Shown piece by piece: positions 25,969-38,183 of a stretch of 64,000 bases of DNA (positions within the stretch are counted from its first letter, which is position 1; each line of letters begins with the position of its first letter). This DNA comes from Cinnamomum chago (Eukaryota > Streptophyta > Magnoliopsida > Laurales > Lauraceae). The stretch covers positions 68,502,001 through 68,566,000 of the forward strand of contig CP142459.1 in assembly GCA_038049695.1 (NCBI GenBank). Direction: 5' to 3'. Both the position numbers and the translations under genes were made by a program. The notes beneath the pieces are model-generated. The model was not told the DNA's origin and searched no databases. It saw only the letters and a list, made by a program, of their open reading frames with translations.

Positions 25969-28451
25969 TGTTACGTCTACAGGAGCATGTTCATTGGATT
26001 AAATTAACTATTTATCACGATTCGAGCCCGAATTTCATTAAGCCCGGGCCGTGAGCCCATACTTACTCCCGTAAACTCCGAATTAACCGAAGTTAAAACG
26101 GAATCCACAAGAGATAACATTCTCAATAAACCTGTCAAATACACAATTTTTACGAAAACATTATATTTGACAATATCAATTTACGATTTACATGTATACA
26201 AAAATAAAGTCCTTATACATGTATTATTTCCATCATAGTTTGTCAATCGGTGCATATCCAAAACACCATACAATAACAATTAATTACATTCCAAAAAATG
26301 AATGTACAAAATAACATTTCAAAACGTTTATCAAAATGTTATAGTTCTTTCTCGTACTTGAATACCCATATCAAATGGTATTCCGTTCGTTCCATTCGTT
26401 TAATCCTCCTAGGGGAACCAGAGCGGTCTCCTCCGCTGCCGCCGAAGGCATTGCTGGACCGGCAAGAGCAAACGGGCCTGTAATGTCATCAATAACTAAT
26501 GAACACGATGGTTCAACAATGTATAAACAGATTTTGTAATAGCACATGTTAATATATATACTGAATTCATTCAATCTATTTAATAACAATTCCAATTCTA
26601 GACAAGTCTAGATAATTCATACAATGACAATGGTGAACACACAAAAGTCATTTAATGGACATGTGTAAGATAGTCACTATCATAGCATTCATTTCGTTAC
26701 ATTTCACTTTATCGCATTGTATTCCATTTCATTTACCGTCTTCCCTCAAAGGAAGGATTCATCTTCCAAATGGAAGACATCAATCAATACTCATAGATAT
26801 GATCAAAATATGTGGGACTTACTAGTGTCCGGACTAGGGACAACTAGCATCACTACGGAGCTCCGGAACGCCCCAAATCCATCTACTGTAGTAGGATTGT
26901 TCATAATTCGTTGTTACCTTTAGTAACTATTCATTCGTTAATTCATTCATTGTATCGTTCAATTCAACTCAGTAATGAGTTTAAGAAACTACTATGTAGT
27001 GTCGGACTCAGGAATCAAATCAAATCTATTAATTCTATCCAAGCTCTAGTCAAATTCCTAAACCAAACAAATGAGTGAAACGTTCGTCATTGAATGTACG
27101 TGTTATTTTCGATGAACATCACTTTAATGGTAGTTTGTACATTCAATAACTTAGCTAACACTTATGCAAGTTTAGATAACACATTTGAAGAATCCATACA
27201 CAATTTAATGATACTCGATTCGCTACCGTTCTTTTATTTTATTTTCTATAACCTTGACAAATCTTAGGTTAGGGCATAATTAGTTCTAACACTAATTTAT
27301 AGACTACTAAGACTCATAGAAAAAGCATTTGGTCCCAAAAAGAACCAACTTCAGTTAAGGGTCTGTCCGATCGATCGAACCTGGGACGAGTTGCAGGTCC
27401 GAAAAACCTGATTTTTTTCTCTCCTTTTCATTCCTCTCTTTTCTACATTCAAATCACTCTCAATCCTACAAGAAAATAGAACTTCATGTTCCCTCTTCAT
27501 ATATCATCCATTAACCATTTCAATCAATCCATAATTAGTTTCCAAAACTTAATGGAAAATGCACAAAATCTAAATCCATGGAAAACTCAATGAACTTTTA
27601 CAATGATTAACACTAATTACAAGCAAATGTTTATACTTGCCTCTCTTGAAGTTTAGTAATAAAAGCCCCCTTTTTCCTTAGCTTGGGTTGAGATTAAAAT
27701 CCCAAAATTTCAAGCCCTAGTTCCATGAAACCACGAAAATACATCTCATAAGCTATTTATGTTAACAACCATGCCTAATCACTCATTATAAACTTGAAAA
27801 CTCATTAAAAGTTTCAAGTACTTACTTGTAACTCAATGAGAGAAATCTTGAGATCTTTTTCAAGCTCTACACCTCAACAATGGGGAAGATGGCTTGGGGA
27901 AGATGATGAAGATGAAACTACACTCTTCAAAACCACTTGAATCTCTCCTAATATCACTCTTGATGAAGGAAAATGGAAGAGAAAAGGAGAAGATGAAGAT
28001 AGAAATGAATCTAGGGTTTGCTTGAGTGAAATGAGAGAATGACTCATTTCATTCTAATATAAGGCATTCTTACACAAAAACCCCCTTTTATTAAGTTTTA
28101 TTACATTTTGAGTCAAATGAAACCTCATTTGATCCATTTGAGGTCAAATGGAGTCGCGTCTATTATGAAAGTTAACGTACTATTCGAGATACACACGTTG
28201 GTATCAAGAATTTTCATATTTGACGAAATATATAAAAACTCGTATTTACGAAAAAGTCCTTAGTTTATCTTGTTTGAGTCTAAACTCATTTTAACCAACT
28301 CAATTTCATTTCATCCAACTTAATGCATAATTTGAGACTAATTTGTCTCTCTTTGGTCATTAATCTTCATTAACTAACTTACTCATGCTTAACTAGCATT
28401 AATACCAATTAATTAGCCTTAATCATGATTAGTTTGAGACATTGTGTAACA
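25969..28451 (-). mobile_element. Candidate solo LTR of a Ty3/gypsy-type retrotransposon
   Basis: This 2.48-kb block begins TGTTACG and ends GTAACA, so the ends are inverted and fit TG...CA. Read on the minus strand it resembles the very long LTRs of Del/Tekay-type gypsy elements: an AT-rich start, then a stretch with AAACCCTAGATTC and CTTCATCTTCTCC (about 28000-27900), a splice-donor-like CAAGTAAGTAC, and a GC-richer far end. No second LTR, primer-binding site or coding region adjoins it. The 5-bp flanks (GCGAA and CTATT) do not match, so an old solo LTR or misplaced borders are both possible. Confidence 0.4.
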
Positions 28452-28736
28452 CTATTTTTTCTGTTTTATCCCTCTCTCACTCACTCACTAGAGCAAAATC
28501 GTCATTTAGAGATATAATGATGATCTGGGAGAAAGATAAAGTCTTTTTGGCTTATCTTTTGTTGGGTTTTGTTGTGTTCTATTATAGTATAATCACATGC
28601 ACTAATTCGAAATGATAATAACAACAACTTAAAAGGACTAGACTTTGGGTCTACTTGTTAGGGATGATTATTCGCAACATTTCAGAGAAGGAACGTACTG
28701 ACTAATCTTTCAAAGGACCTACGCACCGCAAAAAAA

Positions 28737-28766
28737 GAAGAAGAAGAAGAAGAAGAAGAAGAAGAA
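28737..28766 (+). repeat. (AAG)10 microsatellite
   Basis: Uninterrupted AAG tract seen directly. Confidence 0.95.
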
Positions 28767-28811
28767 AAGAGAAATCCTCTCTTGTTTGCATAAAATACAA
28801 TATAAACGTCA

Positions 28812-28956
28812 TTTGCTGTAGCCGAGTTGGTTAGGAAAATGGGTGTGTGAGAATCTAGGAGTTCAAGTTCTTCATATAACAATAATGGAAAAAAGGCTTG
28901 AAATAGTAGTCCATATAAGCCTGTATTGGGGTGATTTTATTTTAGCAAAAAAAAAA
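28812..28956 (+). mobile_element. tRNA-derived SINE candidate (plus orientation)
   Basis: The head GCTGTAGCCGAGTTGGTTAGG contains a close tRNA A-box match (TAGCCGAGTTGG). About 33 bases on, AGTTCAAGTTC matches a degenerate B box. The unit ends in a poly-A run. It is not a functional tRNA, since no acceptor stem or cloverleaf can be drawn. A 20-bp motif from its tail is repeated just after the poly-A. Confidence 0.45.
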
Positions 28957-29717
28957 TAGAGAGGTTTGAATAGTCCATATAAGCCTGAATTGGTCTATCT
29001 AAAGCCATATCATATATGCATATGATCTGATCTGCTACACTTGGGATACGTTTTTCACACCCTTACTCTGTATCAGTCTCTTGCAAAACTGACATGTAAC
29101 GTATTGACTGCCATTTAAAAGTGAAAATAATGCTTGATTGATGCTTCTCATCTGCTCAGTTAATTCAATAAGTTAATGTAGTTTGGTTATTTTATATTTT
29201 GAAGCTTTGTGTAGATTGTCTCTTCTTTGTCCTCTAACAGTTCCTTGAGCCATTTTCCATGAGTTTGAGTGTGCTTTGGATCTATGAAGCAATGGAATTA
29301 GATTCTCTCATAGCATGATGCGGTTTAGGTTCTGCATGGTTTTTTTTTTATTTTTTATAATCCAACTAACCTGGAGCCAAGTACACTCTCTGATTCATTC
29401 TTTGAACCTGGCACTAGATGTTGAAGCCTTACATTAAGGGCTGGGGAGATTTTTTATTATTATTTATTTTACAATTCCAACTGGGAAAATATAAAATAAA
29501 ACTGAGGACTAAGTCCTTCCAAAAATGAAAAGAAAAAAAAAAAAAAGTCAAGGACAGCAGCGTTTGTCAGCGCTAAAACTGGCTTCCCCATGCTCAAAAA
29601 CATGGGGTAGAAATATGGATAGGAAAAAAAAAATTTAGGAAGATCTATTCAATGCATATATATATATGCTTAGCAATGGCGTGTGCTGTTAGGTGGGGAT
29701 GACATGATAATAGTTGG
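28957..29717. other. Intergenic, low-complexity tracts only
   Basis: It contains poly-T and poly-A runs (29340-29355, 29531-29547, 29623-29632) and a short TA tract. No gene or recognisable element was seen. Confidence 0.4.
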
Positions 29718-29799
29718 AAAAAGTCCACTTGGACAAACTGGCCCGGTCCCCCCTCACATCCGTTGGATCCCAGAGAGGTTTGTCCATGTAGCACCCCTC
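29718..29799. mobile_element. Short foldback MITE, copy 2 (10-bp TSD)
   Basis: The 10-bp direct repeat TAATAGTTGG flanks it (29708-29717 and 29800-29809). The left end AAAAAGTCCACTTGGAC matches the right end of copy 1, and the right end read inward, GAGGGGTGCTACATGGAC, matches the left end of copy 1. It is therefore inserted in the opposite orientation. The interior shares GGCCCGGTCCCCC and GGATCCCAG with copy 1. Confidence 0.75.
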
Positions 29800-29809
29800 T
29801 AATAGTTGG

Positions 29810-30618
29810 GGGTATAAATTGGACTCGCCCCCACCTGCTCTTATTAGGGGCCGATTTGGTATTGATTTTGGTCGGATTTGGGTTGAGTTTGGTTTGATTC
29901 AGGGTGAGATATGGTTTTTGGAACTTTGACCTGGGTGGTTGGGATTTCGATATTGGCTAATTGCTTGTAGGTGATGATACTCAGCCATAAAAAACCCCAC
30001 CCCACCCAATAATTGTCATGGGGCGGGTTTGGCATCAAATACTACAAAACCCATCATAGGTTAGGTAGGATATGGAGCAGCTCACGCCAATTGGGTCGGC
30101 CTATTAAACATGACCCGACTCGTTGCCATCTCTATGGTTAGGGGCATCCTACACTGTGCATGGTGCATGAGTCTAAGTCACTTGTGTCAATAAATGAAAA
30201 GAAAAAGGCACTGTTTGAGATTTTTTTTTTCCAGATTCACATATTTTTGAATCTTGACAAGAATTTCCAGACCAATTTTAGGTTTATCTCTCCTAAGCAC
30301 CTTCCTTGAGCAGTGACTTGTGGGCTCTCCTGAGGCCATGCCGATCATGGGGGAGGTGAGGGATCGAAAGATTTGATGACACATATGGGTATACAAAATA
30401 TCAACCCCATTAGATCATTATAATCCATTAATTTATGACCTTTAAGCTTAATAGTTTTAGAAAATATTATTTTCTTTGGATTTTAATCCACAAGCGAGCA
30501 ATAGTTGGGTGAGTATCAAGCTTGGCACGTGCCACCATTCATGGGAGTAGTGAGTATGAGGGGGTTTGATTGATCATCCGTTGCTATAAGCAAGAAAAGG
30601 CAAACATCGAGTAATAAT
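29810..30618. other. Intergenic, repeat-like
   Basis: From about 29845 the DNA carries the GGCCGATTTGGTATTG word seen at the start of dispersed GGTTCGG-type repeats. No gene was seen, and the open frames are short. Confidence 0.3.
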
Positions 30619-30630
30619 ATTTACAATCAA

Positions 30631-30801
30631 TTTTGTTTTTTTTTTATACATACTCCATATGAAGGGAATGAGACCAAAGTGAGTCCACACAAGTGAAAAG
30701 TAGAGCCTAAACAAGCGGGAAGAGTGGTACCCAAGGGCTGATCCTAAGGCAGCCAGGTGACAATTAGGGTTGCCAACAAATTGAGCACCTCACCGTTTGT
30801 C
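30631..30801 (-). mobile_element. SINE-family retroposon with perfect 12-bp TSD (minus orientation)
   Basis: The direct repeat ATTTACAATCAA flanks it exactly (30619-30630 and 30802-30813). The poly-T at the low-coordinate end is the tail. At the high-coordinate end, read on the minus strand, GTGCTCAATTTGTTGG resembles the A-box region of the copies at 42701 and 44126. The mid-segment CCACACAAGTGAAAAG is shared with those copies. Confidence 0.78.
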
Positions 30802-30813
30802 ATTTACAATCAA

Positions 30814-33591
30814 GTTGTATTTCTATACGTTCAACCTAATTATATATACACACACACACACAAATATTTGGGTCATAACTATTGTTGGGCCCACCTAGCA
30901 ACCCAATCAAACCGTGCATAAACAGGACCTGATAGTCATTGATCTCAATATTTGACACCCATCTGAATTGACCAAACCGTTGGATGGAGGGTTGGATTTC
31001 TTTCCTTTTTTTTTTTTTTTTAAATGAAGTCATTAAACTTGTGGGCCACGGATGAAGGGCTTAGGTGCATGGGATTGGGGTCAAACTTGATACGTGGGGT
31101 GGTCCCACATGAACTGGTTGGATTCAATCTTGGTGGGCCAAATGTGATCAAATTTGACCACACTGAAACTTCAATGTTGATGGTTACATTAATTGGACAA
31201 CGTCTCTTTGTTATGCAGAAGTTCAAAGTGATTTACTGCCTGAGTTATGATTTTCATGTTCTAAGCTTGAACGTTTCCATGTGATCATTTTAACTGCAAC
31301 ATCAAAACTTCAATGCACGTTGCCATCAACACTAAATCAATCAAATCATCTTGATTACCCAAAATTACAACTATTTGTTGTTAACAACAGTGAGTGTGAT
31401 TTACAGTAGACTTCATAAGCTTTACTAAAGTAACAGATTTGGCATCAGATTAGGTATTTTGTCCTTGTCTGCCTTTATGTTCTCACTATATCACCTGAAA
31501 ACAACCTTATCATTAGTCAATCAATGGTTGCTAATCATTCAATCTTCTTGTATTTTGGCCTTACAGTGCGTGATCCTTCAAAAGTGATATGCTATTTCTA
31601 GTAATGAATGGTGTCACATTATAGTCAGCAAGGACGATATATCACCATTGGCAGTCACCTTCATAAGATAAGCCTCGCAATCTTTTCACAGGTCAAGTTG
31701 TTGAGAATTAATATGCTTTATAGATCCAAGTACTATGCAAGTAGGATTTAGATGGCCCTCTAGTCTACAGAGAGACATCCTAAAACACCTCTAGGTTTCT
31801 TTGTACAGTTGTCTAACTTCAACCACCATGAGAGAGAGAGAGAGACTTCTAATTAAAAAACGCCCCAGTTAAACCATATCTTGAGTTCTAATTTCCAGAA
31901 AAATGGCACTTAGCCAAATAGGGATTTTTGGGTCAGGGTTGTGTTGGGTGGTGCTGAATCTTGTACAAGCCTCGGGCCATTTAGCTATCAAGTCTCGTAC
32001 TCACTGAGCAAACTACGGTCTTAATGGGTCAGGTTGGGTGGTGCTGAAGCTTGTACAACCCTGGCCCATTTAGCTATTGAGCTTAGTACTCCATTCTAGA
32101 TCCAGGCCATGCATGGGCCTAAAAGTCAACCTAGTCCCCCACCCATTTGCACAATCCCTATACCCCAATTGCATTGAATAGGTTGGACCTTTAAGCTTAA
32201 ACCATGCCCATCCACTTGATTACTGAACCAGAAAATTACACCTGGGTGTCCAGCCCACGGGCTTAGAGATGCAGCTCAATGCCAGTAAGTACAGGCCAGG
32301 ATCAGGATAGTGCAGCCCATGAGCACCCCTATTGCGAACCCCAGTTAGACAGGTAGGACTTGATGCTATGTTATGTGATAGGCAAACTTTGTTGTACAAT
32401 AGATGATCATGGGATCAGGAAATTCATCATCATGACCATCATCAAAGCTTATCACTTGGGTAACCAAACCCGTGCGAAGCAATCAAATTAAGGGTTGCAA
32501 GCACAACCCTAGTCAGCCTACTTTGTATTGGGTTCAGGGCGACTTTCAGATTTGTGTGTGGGTCAAGGTCTAAGAATTTGGCCCAGTGAAAAAATGAGCT
32601 GGGCTGGGCCAACATATTAATGGGCCTTATCATTAATGTTAAATCCTAGGCCTGGACTCACCTTTAAATGAGCCTTCTTAATTATTAAATCACTGCTTAG
32701 GCACTTAAGTTTTTAGGTTCTTCTCCCCTCTCTATGGCAATGTACTGATAGCGTTGCAATCGATTTTCATGGTATAAGAGATGAGAACAAGGCCGTTTTA
32801 TGCATTGAAAATTCAAAACCCATCAAGGGCCCTATTCTAACTTCATGAATCAGTTCAGGTAACTCTATTTACATGTGAGTGGGCTTTGGATTAACCTTGA
32901 ATAACCTGTGAGAGTTGTTTTGTTCATTCCTTAACTAATTAAAGGTAAACTGAGTGCTGTGTAACTGGTTTTTTAGGGATCCAAATAGGGTCTGAAAGTT
33001 GGTGGTTTCCTTACATAACTAGGTCTAAAATTCAGTTTCTCTAAGAATAAAAAAACATGGTAGAAAAGAACATCCAAATTCCAAATTTTGGAGTATATAG
33101 TAACAGGCATTATGTTTATGTGCTTTTACACTGTCTCAAGGACACAAGCATCCTGTCCTTCATATATAATATGAAAGAACTCAAAAGATCAAAACAAAAA
33201 ATGAGGTGAAATACTTGATACATGAACATCATTATGCAGGACATTGCCTTAACTCCTATTCAAACTTCATAGACACTATCAACTAAAATAGTGCCAGTTT
33301 AGGAGAGTCTAAATTTCTGAGACCTGCTTCTCATTCCCAAGTTACACCTGCCTAATTCATAAGACTCAAAAAGAGCGGTGAGTTGACACACTGGATTTTA
33401 CAAAAGAAACTGGCTTGGCCAGACTCGAGGTAATTTTGGGCCACCAACTGGCCAAAAGCAAGTCAACTCACCTTCCATAACATTTATATACACTGAAATC
33501 TGCCTTCTTCATAATCTAATAGTCTTTCTTATTTGACAACTGCTATTTTTCTTGTACATCTTATTGAGACTCTTGAGTTTCCATTCACATA
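30814..33591. other. Intergenic DNA downstream of the first CRK
   Basis: It holds a poly-T run (31004-31020), a CA tract near 30848-30862 and a degenerate direct repeat (31930-32095). The region next to 33592 should contain the CRK 3' UTR. Open frames such as 31024-31284 have no recognisable family. Confidence 0.4.
31930..32095 (+). repeat. Degenerate tandem repeat, period about 97 bp
   Basis: GTTGGGTGGTGCTGAAKCTTG followed by a shared stretch through GGCCCATTTAGCTAT occurs twice, starting near 31942 and 32033. The two copies differ by small indels. Confidence 0.8.
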
Positions 33592-36500
33592 TCAACGAGC
33601 CGAAAGTGAAGTTGAGACGGTGGCAATGGATGGTGATGACCCTGTGGAGGGAGGTGTCTCGCCACGGACTCTGTTGGTGACGTCTACGAAGGCAGGTCTA
33701 GTAGGTTCTTGCACAGTCTCACTGTTGCTCAGCAGCATAACCACCACTTCAGACATGGTTGGCCTTGAAGCTACGGATGATTGGGTGCATATGAGAGCAA
33801 TGTCTATAACTTTCTTCAATTCTCCCGTTGTGCATTCGTTTCGATTCAATTTCTCGTCGACCAAATCCATCAACATGTCATTTTCATGCAGGTTCCATGC
33901 CTGATAAACCAATTCAACACAGATTAACAGACCTATTCAGTTTGAATAAAGAGCTTATTTTGCTCAACTTAAGACAAACTTATTTCTGCTGCTTCTTAAA
34001 AAATATCTTAGGTACTGAATAATTATTACGAATAAACAACACACTCATTTTATATCGAGTCATCGACCAACAACACAAACGTAATTGTACTTGATTTGTA
34101 GGTAACTTCCTGTAGCCTTAGATTTATAGATTAGATTGTTAGACTGATTGAACAGGGGTGTGAGTAGTTACCCATTCAAGAAGGAACTGTTTTGCTGGCT
34201 CACGATTCACATCATTACTCTTTAGACCGCTGATGATTTCCAGGACAACCACGCCATAGCTGTATGTGTCAACCTTCTCGGATAGCTGCCCATGGATCGC
34301 ATACTCAGGAGCTGTGTATCCCCTGTCAAATGAGATTGCATATTTGAGTTCAAATCAGAATACTTAAATTTTAGTGTATTTAGTATCTGATCAATCTGAT
34401 TCTAAGTTAGCATGAGTGACAGCAGCTAAAAAGTACTGACTTTGACACTAGATTCCAAAAGGCCACATATGTTATTGAGCATTCGCAACAATCTATCGTA
34501 CTATAATGACTCATTTGGACAGATGGGATCCTGTCATGGAATCGATCAAATAAAGGAATCAACAATGTCCCTACATTTGATTGAGTCATGAAACAAGTCT
34601 TAGCTGACTGCAAATGGGATAATGCATGAGGATGACTGAAGTTTTTTTTTACCCTCATTTGGAAACCTTTTAGAAATTCTCCTGTACTCATAAAAGTGAT
34701 TAAATTATAGTTCATTGAGTATAAGCTTTCTAACAATTGTGATCTTTTCACCATATGGCACAATCTTTGGATAGGCCATATCTTTTATCAAACAATACAA
34801 ACTCAATTAATTGATTAGTGACTAAGCTCACATAGGTGACATTTTTTCACCAATTTGGGTTCTTGTTAAAACATACATTCCAAAAATCTGAGAAAGATCT
34901 GATTCAGGGATGTTCGTAGATTTCCCTTGGAGCCAAGACAGTATTAATTTTCAAAAGGGAAAAAAAAGAATGCCAAAGCAAATAAAAGATTGTCATTAGT
35001 CTTAGAACTTACAATGTTCCAGCAAATTTGGTGCTGAGATGACTTTGGTCCACTGGAAGAAGCCTGGCCAGCCCAAAATCAGCAATTTTGGGTTGAAATT
35101 CATCATCCACAAGAATGTTACTGGCTTTTATGTCTCGATGTATAATACAGGAATGGAATTCTTCATGGAGATATGCGAGCCCGCGAGCCATGCCAAGGAT
35201 TATATTGAAACGCTGCCTCCAATTTAGGGTCCCTTGTCTGTCACCTGTGGAATAAGTTCACAGGGTTGTTTTCAGGCCAAAGCAGATAAATCTGAAAGAC
35301 TACATTACCATATTAGTCTACAAGCAGGCCAATTTAACATGAGCATTGGAATGTAGCCCTTCTTAAGGCCTTCTGCAACAACAGGAAATCTACATTTACA
35401 ATTAAATATAGCCCTCAAAATGAACAAGTTTTTAAAGTGCTAAAATGGCAGATGATCACACACAACTAAAAGCCAAAAGGGGCAACAAACCCTTCAAAAG
35501 TGTCCATTCCTCACAAAGAACAATATACATCCAACTGATAACCATTATTAACAGTATTTTTTGAGGATAATGTCACAAGAAAAAGAAAAAGAACATGATC
35601 CCACCCTATCATTTTAGGCATAATTATGATTCCATCTGAGTCACAGTGCATTTGTAAAAGAGTGCTTAATGCAGTGAGGGGTGATTTTAATCAGTCCATA
35701 TGTTCGGGCCTTGTCCATACACACCGAGAAATGGCATTAATTGAATTACAATAATCAGATTATGACTTTGGGTGCATCAGAAACAAATTCTCAGTTACTA
35801 TTGAAACAATTATACAGAGCAAGAGATGATACCAAATAAGAACTTGTCCAGGCTGCCATTTGCCATGTATTCATAGATGAGCAGCAGTTGTGAACCTTTC
35901 TTGCAACATCCAAGCAGACGAATGAGATTGCGGTGATGAACATTACTTATAAGCTTTGCTTCGCTCTCGAAATCGGCCTTTGCCCTGCTTGATTGGTCTA
36001 TTATAAGTTTCTTGACAGCTACTATCTTTCCATTTTTCAGAACACCCTGCCATTATCAACATAAAAAAGAAAAAAACTGTTACTTTTGAGTGCATCCAAT
36101 GCAACTGAATGCCAAAGATGAGATTCAGAAAAAGCAAAGCAGAACAAATGACAATTTTCTTTAATGCAATGATAACTACCAATCAATGAACAGGAATTGT
36201 TTATTTGTTCCTTTGAGGTTTTGACAACACTGCAAAGCCACCTACGTACTGAAGCAACTAACCTTGTATACATCTCCAAAACCTCCTCCTCCTAGTTTAT
36301 TTTCTTCATTAAAATTCTTGGTTGCAGATTTAAGATCTTTGTAACGGAAATTCACTGGGCCTCGAAGCTCAGTGGCCCCAAGTATGTCCCCTGCAAAAAC
36401 CAATTATATTACAGTGGCATAAATTACTAGAAGAACTTCAGTTTACAGTTGCATATCAGGAAATTTACTCTAGCGATCTGAGGATATGATTTTGTAGGGA

Positions 36501-38183
36501 AACATCCAATACAAAATGCAAAGACTCATGATACTGGCAAATGCAATATTACATGATTGCCCTGGGAGGCCCACTATAGATAAGAATGTTGGAACTTGTC
36601 ATATGAATGGCTTGGATCAAGCACAGGGGGCCCCATGAGGGACCGTACCCCTCACGGCGACGTTGCCTCTTTGAGAGGATACAGCCAGGTGGGCCCCACA
36701 AAAATAGGACAAACGGACTGAGAATTACAAAGTAATCCCATGAGTCCTGAAACCGCGTTAGACTTTCTCTGACCAAAATGACAGCAAGAGCAAGGAGGGC
36801 TCCAAGGCTGACTTAGAGAAAATTTGAATTCAAGCAGTCAAAATCTATAGTGGGGCCACCTTTTGAAAATCTGAGCTGCCCAAAATGAACGCTTTCACAG
36901 TCTACGTGTGTATTCAAATTTTATCCGGATAGAAGTTTTTCCCACTAAAAGATTTATCCTCTGAAATAAAACATGGTTAGTCAATGTATAAGATTGTGTT
37001 ATCGCTTTTTAATCAAATGAACAATTATATTTGTAGTACCAACTTTTATTTTGAGCAGTTTAAATTTACATAGGCGAGCAATTCAAAGCACTACTCGAGC
37101 AAAAAGTCCTATGCATAAAGCACTTCTCCCTCTTTTGCCCCACACCAGTTAGTTACCTTCCTGGGTCTTCTTGGTCTTCTTTGTTCGAACAAAAATAACC
37201 AACACCAGTAATAAGAGAAGGAAGACAGCAGCTACTCCTCCCACAACACCTCCAATGATGGCTTTCTTCTTCTTCGATCCTCCTGAAAAATCCACGACAC
37301 CTCCTTAATTTTAAAGTCTTATTGCCCGGCCCTATTTTAAGTCCTAGATGGTGATTGCCTATGATGATGATGAAGACGAAGAGGAAGAAGAAGTAAATAA
37401 TTACTCACTTGACAAGTAAGGGCTGATATTCATGGACTGATTGGCACTAAAGAAGGCAGTATTAGAATACCTCAAGAAGCAACCAGCATCCAAAGCCCTC
37501 CCATCAGCATCTGGTGGACACTTTTGTATGTTCCCATACGCCACCCTCAAGCAATCCCCACACCCACTCTCGCTCACTGTCCTCGTACACTGCGCCACCC
37601 CATACACCACTGCATCACCACCCCCATCCCTCTTCACCGCCGCATAGAACCCGCTAATCCTCGGCGTCGCCACCGTGAGATCCCTCAACAGCTGACCGGC
37701 TGTGTCATTAAAACCACTCTCCTTCGACACCGTCTGGTTCCCACAGAAGCCCGAGTTTCCAACCTGCGTGTTCTGGTCGAAGAAGTTGTTGCTCTCATAC
37801 CTCAGGTAGCACCCGTCGAAGATAATTCTAGCTCCGTTGGCCGCCGAGCAATTGCGGATCATGGAGGCGGCGACGGTGAAGCAGGAGATGCAGTCAGCAG
37901 TGGAGAGGTAGTCCCTGCATTGGAAGAGACCGTAGACAGGGTCGGAGACTAGAGCATTTGTGGCAATTGCAAAGCTCGTGGAGTTGAGCTGGGACCGTAG
38001 ATCTGATAGGGTGTTGTTGAGGTTGGAGAAGAAGGCGGTGGTGCTCGACGCATTGTAGCGGCTGCAGGCTTCAAGAAGCAATTGGGTTTGAGGGTCTGAT
38101 GCAGCTGGGATGGAGGAGAGAAGGAGAGAGATGAATGAGAAAGCAAAGATGGAGAAGAAGAAATGGGTGGTTTTTGTTTGCAT
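33592..38183 (-). CDS. Cysteine-rich receptor-like protein kinase (CRK), seven exons, 644 aa
   Basis: This plasma-membrane Ser/Thr kinase has a secreted cysteine-rich ectodomain. Exons run 38183-37409, 37282-37157, 36390-36263, 36046-35833, 35244-35013, 34322-34172 and 33900-33592, all GT-AG and summing to 1,935 nt. Residues 1-29 are a signal peptide. Two Gnk2/DUF26 domains follow with exact C-x8-C-x2-C motifs (C89/C98/C101 and C199/C208/C211). The transmembrane helix is near residues 267-290, preceded by four lysines. Kinase marks are the P-loop [11 protein letters not shown] (ends at 343), VAVK (K355), HRD (D452), DFG (D470), and GTLGYTAPE closing the activation segment. The C-terminal tail is Ser/Thr-rich. 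All key residues are present, so it should be catalytically active. The [15 protein letters not shown] juxtamembrane block and [13 protein letters not shown] resemble the CRK2/CRK42-like group; the exact orthologue is uncertain. A paralogue lies upstream at 55184-48873. Confidence 0.95.

Noticed and set aside
28812-28880. A tRNA gene
   Set aside because: A- and B-box-like words are present but no acceptor stem or cloverleaf can be drawn; SINE is the better explanation.
36549-36776. 75-codon minus frame in a CRK intron
   Set aside because: It lies between confirmed exons 2 and 3 of the first CRK and matches nothing recognisable.
37441-37952. Long plus-strand frames over CRK exon 1
   Set aside because: Antisense shadows of the ectodomain exon, whose minus frame carries the full DUF26 cysteine pattern.
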